Part shown: positions 4,916 through 6,710 of the stretch, one piece after another | Layout: each line of letters opens with the position of its first letter | How positions within the stretch are numbered: position 1 is the stretch's first letter | DNA from: Aurantimonadaceae bacterium | Lineage (GTDB): Bacteria; Pseudomonadota; Alphaproteobacteria; Rhizobiales; Rhizobiaceae | Direction: 5' to 3' | DNA length: 6,710 nt | Assembly: GCA_003232595.1 (NCBI GenBank) | Contig: QIIJ01000502.1 | Span: 1-6,710 of the forward strand | The notes under the pieces: generated by a model | The model's database searches: none | The model's input: the letters and a program-made list of their open reading frames with translations, nothing else | Told to the model about the DNA's origin: nothing | Translations under genes and position numbers: made by a program

Positions 4916-6710
4916 ATGCCAGGTAGTTCCAAAACAGAGATCCTAAATACAGAACCCGAAATACCTGAAAACGGGCCTTCTGCCACGGATACTGCCGGAG
5001 TTTCACCAGAAAGCACTAGCCGTGATCACTGGCTTTCTTTGGTGGCTTTGCAAGGGGGGCTGATTGAACGGTTTGTCGTTATTATTGCTGTTTGTTTTGG
5101 TATTTGGCACATTCTCACAAATATCTATTTAGTCGAACCTGGTCTTTGGCAAAACGCCATTCATTTCGCTGGCTTTGCTTTTCTTGCCTCTATCATGTTC
5201 AGCCCGTTTGGAAAAAATGCCAATTCAAAATTCGCAATTACCTTTGACGTTGCCTATGGACTGCTAATTGCAGCTGCTGCGTTTTGGGTTGCTGGGGCGG
5301 AGTCCGGAATCTATGAACGCTCCTTAGCAGTGACCGGCCAGCCATGGCAATTCACGGTAGTTGATTGGGCTGCCGGTCTGCTGCTTATCTTTGCAGCTTT
5401 GGATTTGTCGCGCCGGGTATCAGGCTGGGTGATTCCAATATTGATTATCCTGTCATTATCCTATGTACTTTTTCTGGGCTCTTATCTGCCTGGCGTCTTT
5501 CGGGCCGCAAGCCTGCCGATCAATGACATACTGTTCCGCACCCTTTATAATGATGAGGGTATGTTTGGCATTCTGGCTAGTATCTCCTCGACCAACATTA
5601 CGTTGTTTATGATTTTTGGTGGGTTTCTGGTTGCCTCTGGAGCTAGCGATTTTGTTATTGAAATTTCAAAAGTGGTGGCAGGTCGTATTCGTGGTGGGGC
5701 GGCTTTCGTCGCGGTAATTTCTTCTGCCCTGACTGGAACCATCAGCGGATCAGCAATAGCCAACACAGCCTCCACCGGCGTAATAACCATTCCTTTGATG
5801 AAGTCGAATGGCTTTCGCGCAAAATTTGCCGCAGGAGTTGAAGCGGCAGCTTCAACAGGTGGACAACTTATGCCTCCCATCATGGGAGCCGGCGCATTTG
5901 TCATGGCAAGCTACACATCAATTCCCTACGCCACAATTGTATCTGCCTCCATCGTGCCGGCCATTTTGTATTTCTTGTCCGTGGCGTTTATCGTGCGCAT
6001 TGAAGCGGTTAAATATCAGGTGGGAGAGAACCTGAACTTACAAGTGGACTATGGAAAGCTTATTTCGGGCGGCTTGACCTTTGTGCTGCCGCTAACAGTT
6101 ATGATTTGGCTTTTAATGACAGGCGTGACACCAAGTTATGCCGCGTCCTGGGCAATCGCAGCTCTGATTGTGGTGTCATGGTCAACGTCCATCGTCGCAA
6201 AGCTTATCAAAAACAGAGCCTTTAAGCCCATTTTTATGGGGCCACCGAAAATCACCGAAGCATTGTTGATTGGAATTAAATCTTCGATCATGACTGGCAT
6301 CTTACTGGTGGCGATTGGCATTATGGTCACCAGTGGCATCGGAAATGGATTTTCACTGATGATTGCTCAATGGTCTCAAGGGTCCATTGTGGTTGCCATC
6401 CTCCTCATTGCTCTGGCGTCTCTTGTTTTGGGAATGGGCCTGCCGGTTACGGCTGCCTATATCATTCTGGCAATTCTGACAGCACCAGCACTTGCAGGAA
6501 TTCTTGCGGATACGATCATTATCGAACAATTGATTGAAGGCATCAGTGACCCCACTAAATCTGCAATATTTGCTTTGGTGGACAGTCCACACGCAGCAAA
6601 AGTTGTAGTCGGTATGGCAAGAGAAGATGCAATTGCGCTTATGGATGCCATGCCATTTGAACTTGCGATTACCATTCGGCCGTTGTTGGTTGACCCGTCG
6701 GCGCAAGCAA
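4916..6710 (+). CDS. TRAP transporter fused permease (4TM/12TM, DctQ-DctM type), 3' end beyond the window
   Basis: The frame is open from ATG 4916 to the right edge (598 codons, no stop). It encodes the inner-membrane part of the TAXI TRAP transporter, which uses an ion gradient to import the substrate delivered by the binding protein. After a polar N-terminus (about 1-45) come several hydrophobic helices forming the DctQ-like small-subunit part (to about 200). The DctM-like part follows, with a TNITLFMIFGGFL helix, the hallmark GTISGSAIANTASTG at about 274-288, an EAAASTGGQLMPPIMGAGAF segment (MPP at 319-321), and GMGLPVTAAYI from about 506. This order is typical of 4TM/12TM fusions. From about residue 528, where shorter relatives go on to the next membrane helix, there is a more polar stretch of at least 70 residues (ADTIIIEQLIEG, DPTKSAIFAL, REDAIALMDAM). 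I recall similar insertions in long alphaproteobacterial members, so it is probably a subfamily trait. Expression must come through the upstream terminator or from an unseen promoter. Confidence 0.95.
   Translation, partial: MPGSSKTEILNTEPEIPENGPSATDTAGVSPESTSRDHWLSLVALQGGLIERFVVIIAVCFGIWHILTNIYLVEPGLWQNAIHFAGFAFLASIMFSPFGKNANSKFAITFDVAYGLLIAAAAFWVAGAESGIYERSLAVTGQPWQFTVVDWAAGLLLIFAALDLSRRVSGWVIPILIILSLSYVLFLGSYLPGVFRAASLPINDILFRTLYNDEGMFGILASISSTNITLFMIFGGFLVASGASDFVIEISKVVAGRIRGGAAFVAVISSALTGTISGSAIANTASTGVITIPLMKSNGFRAKFAAGVEAAASTGGQLMPPIMGAGAFVMASYTSIPYATIVSASIVPAILYFLSVAFIVRIEAVKYQVGENLNLQVDYGKLISGGLTFVLPLTVMIWLLMTGVTPSYAASWAIAALIVVSWSTSIVAKLIKNRAFKPIFMGPPKITEALLIGIKSSIMTGILLVAIGIMVTSGIGNGFSLMIAQWSQGSIVVAILLIALASLVLGMGLPVTAAYIILAILTAPALAGILADTIIIEQLIEGISDPTKSAIFALVDSPHAAKVVVGMAREDAIALMDAMPFELAITIRPLLVDPSAQA

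Noticed and set aside
1..6710. CRISPR array, insertion sequence, phage genes or a defence system
   Set aside because: No regularly spaced repeats, transposase, terminal inverted repeats or phage/defence proteins are seen on either strand.

Overview
The window looks like a chromosomal segment from an alphaproteobacterium, probably of the order Hyphomicrobiales (Rhizobiales). Three things suggest this: a DctB/DctD-type two-component system, a TAXI-type TRAP transporter of the kind common in these bacteria, and an intergenic palindromic repeat (about 4689-4776) that I recognise from memory as widespread in Hyphomicrobiales genomes. Base composition is moderate, by eye a little under 50% GC. All supported genes lie on the + strand.

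Layout. At 1-165 there is the 3' end of an upstream gene, possibly an FAD-dependent amine/amino-acid oxidoreductase. At 166-438 there is a non-coding leader. At 439-2185 there is a DctB-like sensor histidine kinase gene whose reading frame is broken at 667-674 by what looks like a 4-bp tandem duplication (TATC twice). Two bases after its stop, at 2188-3528, comes a DctD-like response regulator. It has an intact receiver, ATPase and Fis-type DNA-binding domain, but it lacks the GAFTGA loop needed to work with sigma-54. A 136-bp intergenic region follows, with a perfect 8-6-8 inverted repeat and candidate promoter elements. Then come a TAXI-family periplasmic solute-binding protein (3665-4663), a 252-bp gap holding the repeat and a very strong intrinsic terminator (4862-4895), and a fused 4TM/12TM TRAP permease (4916 to beyond the right edge).

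How it works together (inference): the sensor kinase would detect a periplasmic ligand, probably a small carboxylate, and phosphorylate the regulator, which would switch on the transporter genes downstream. The binding protein would capture the substrate in the periplasm and deliver it to the ion-driven permease. The terminator and repeat between binding protein and permease would make the binding protein much more abundant than the permease. The substrate cannot be read from the sequence.

The window is a recognisable regulator-plus-transporter locus rather than a wholly new system. The points most worth a second look are the loss of GAFTGA in the regulator, the duplication-type frameshift in its partner kinase, and the strong terminator inside the transporter gene set.
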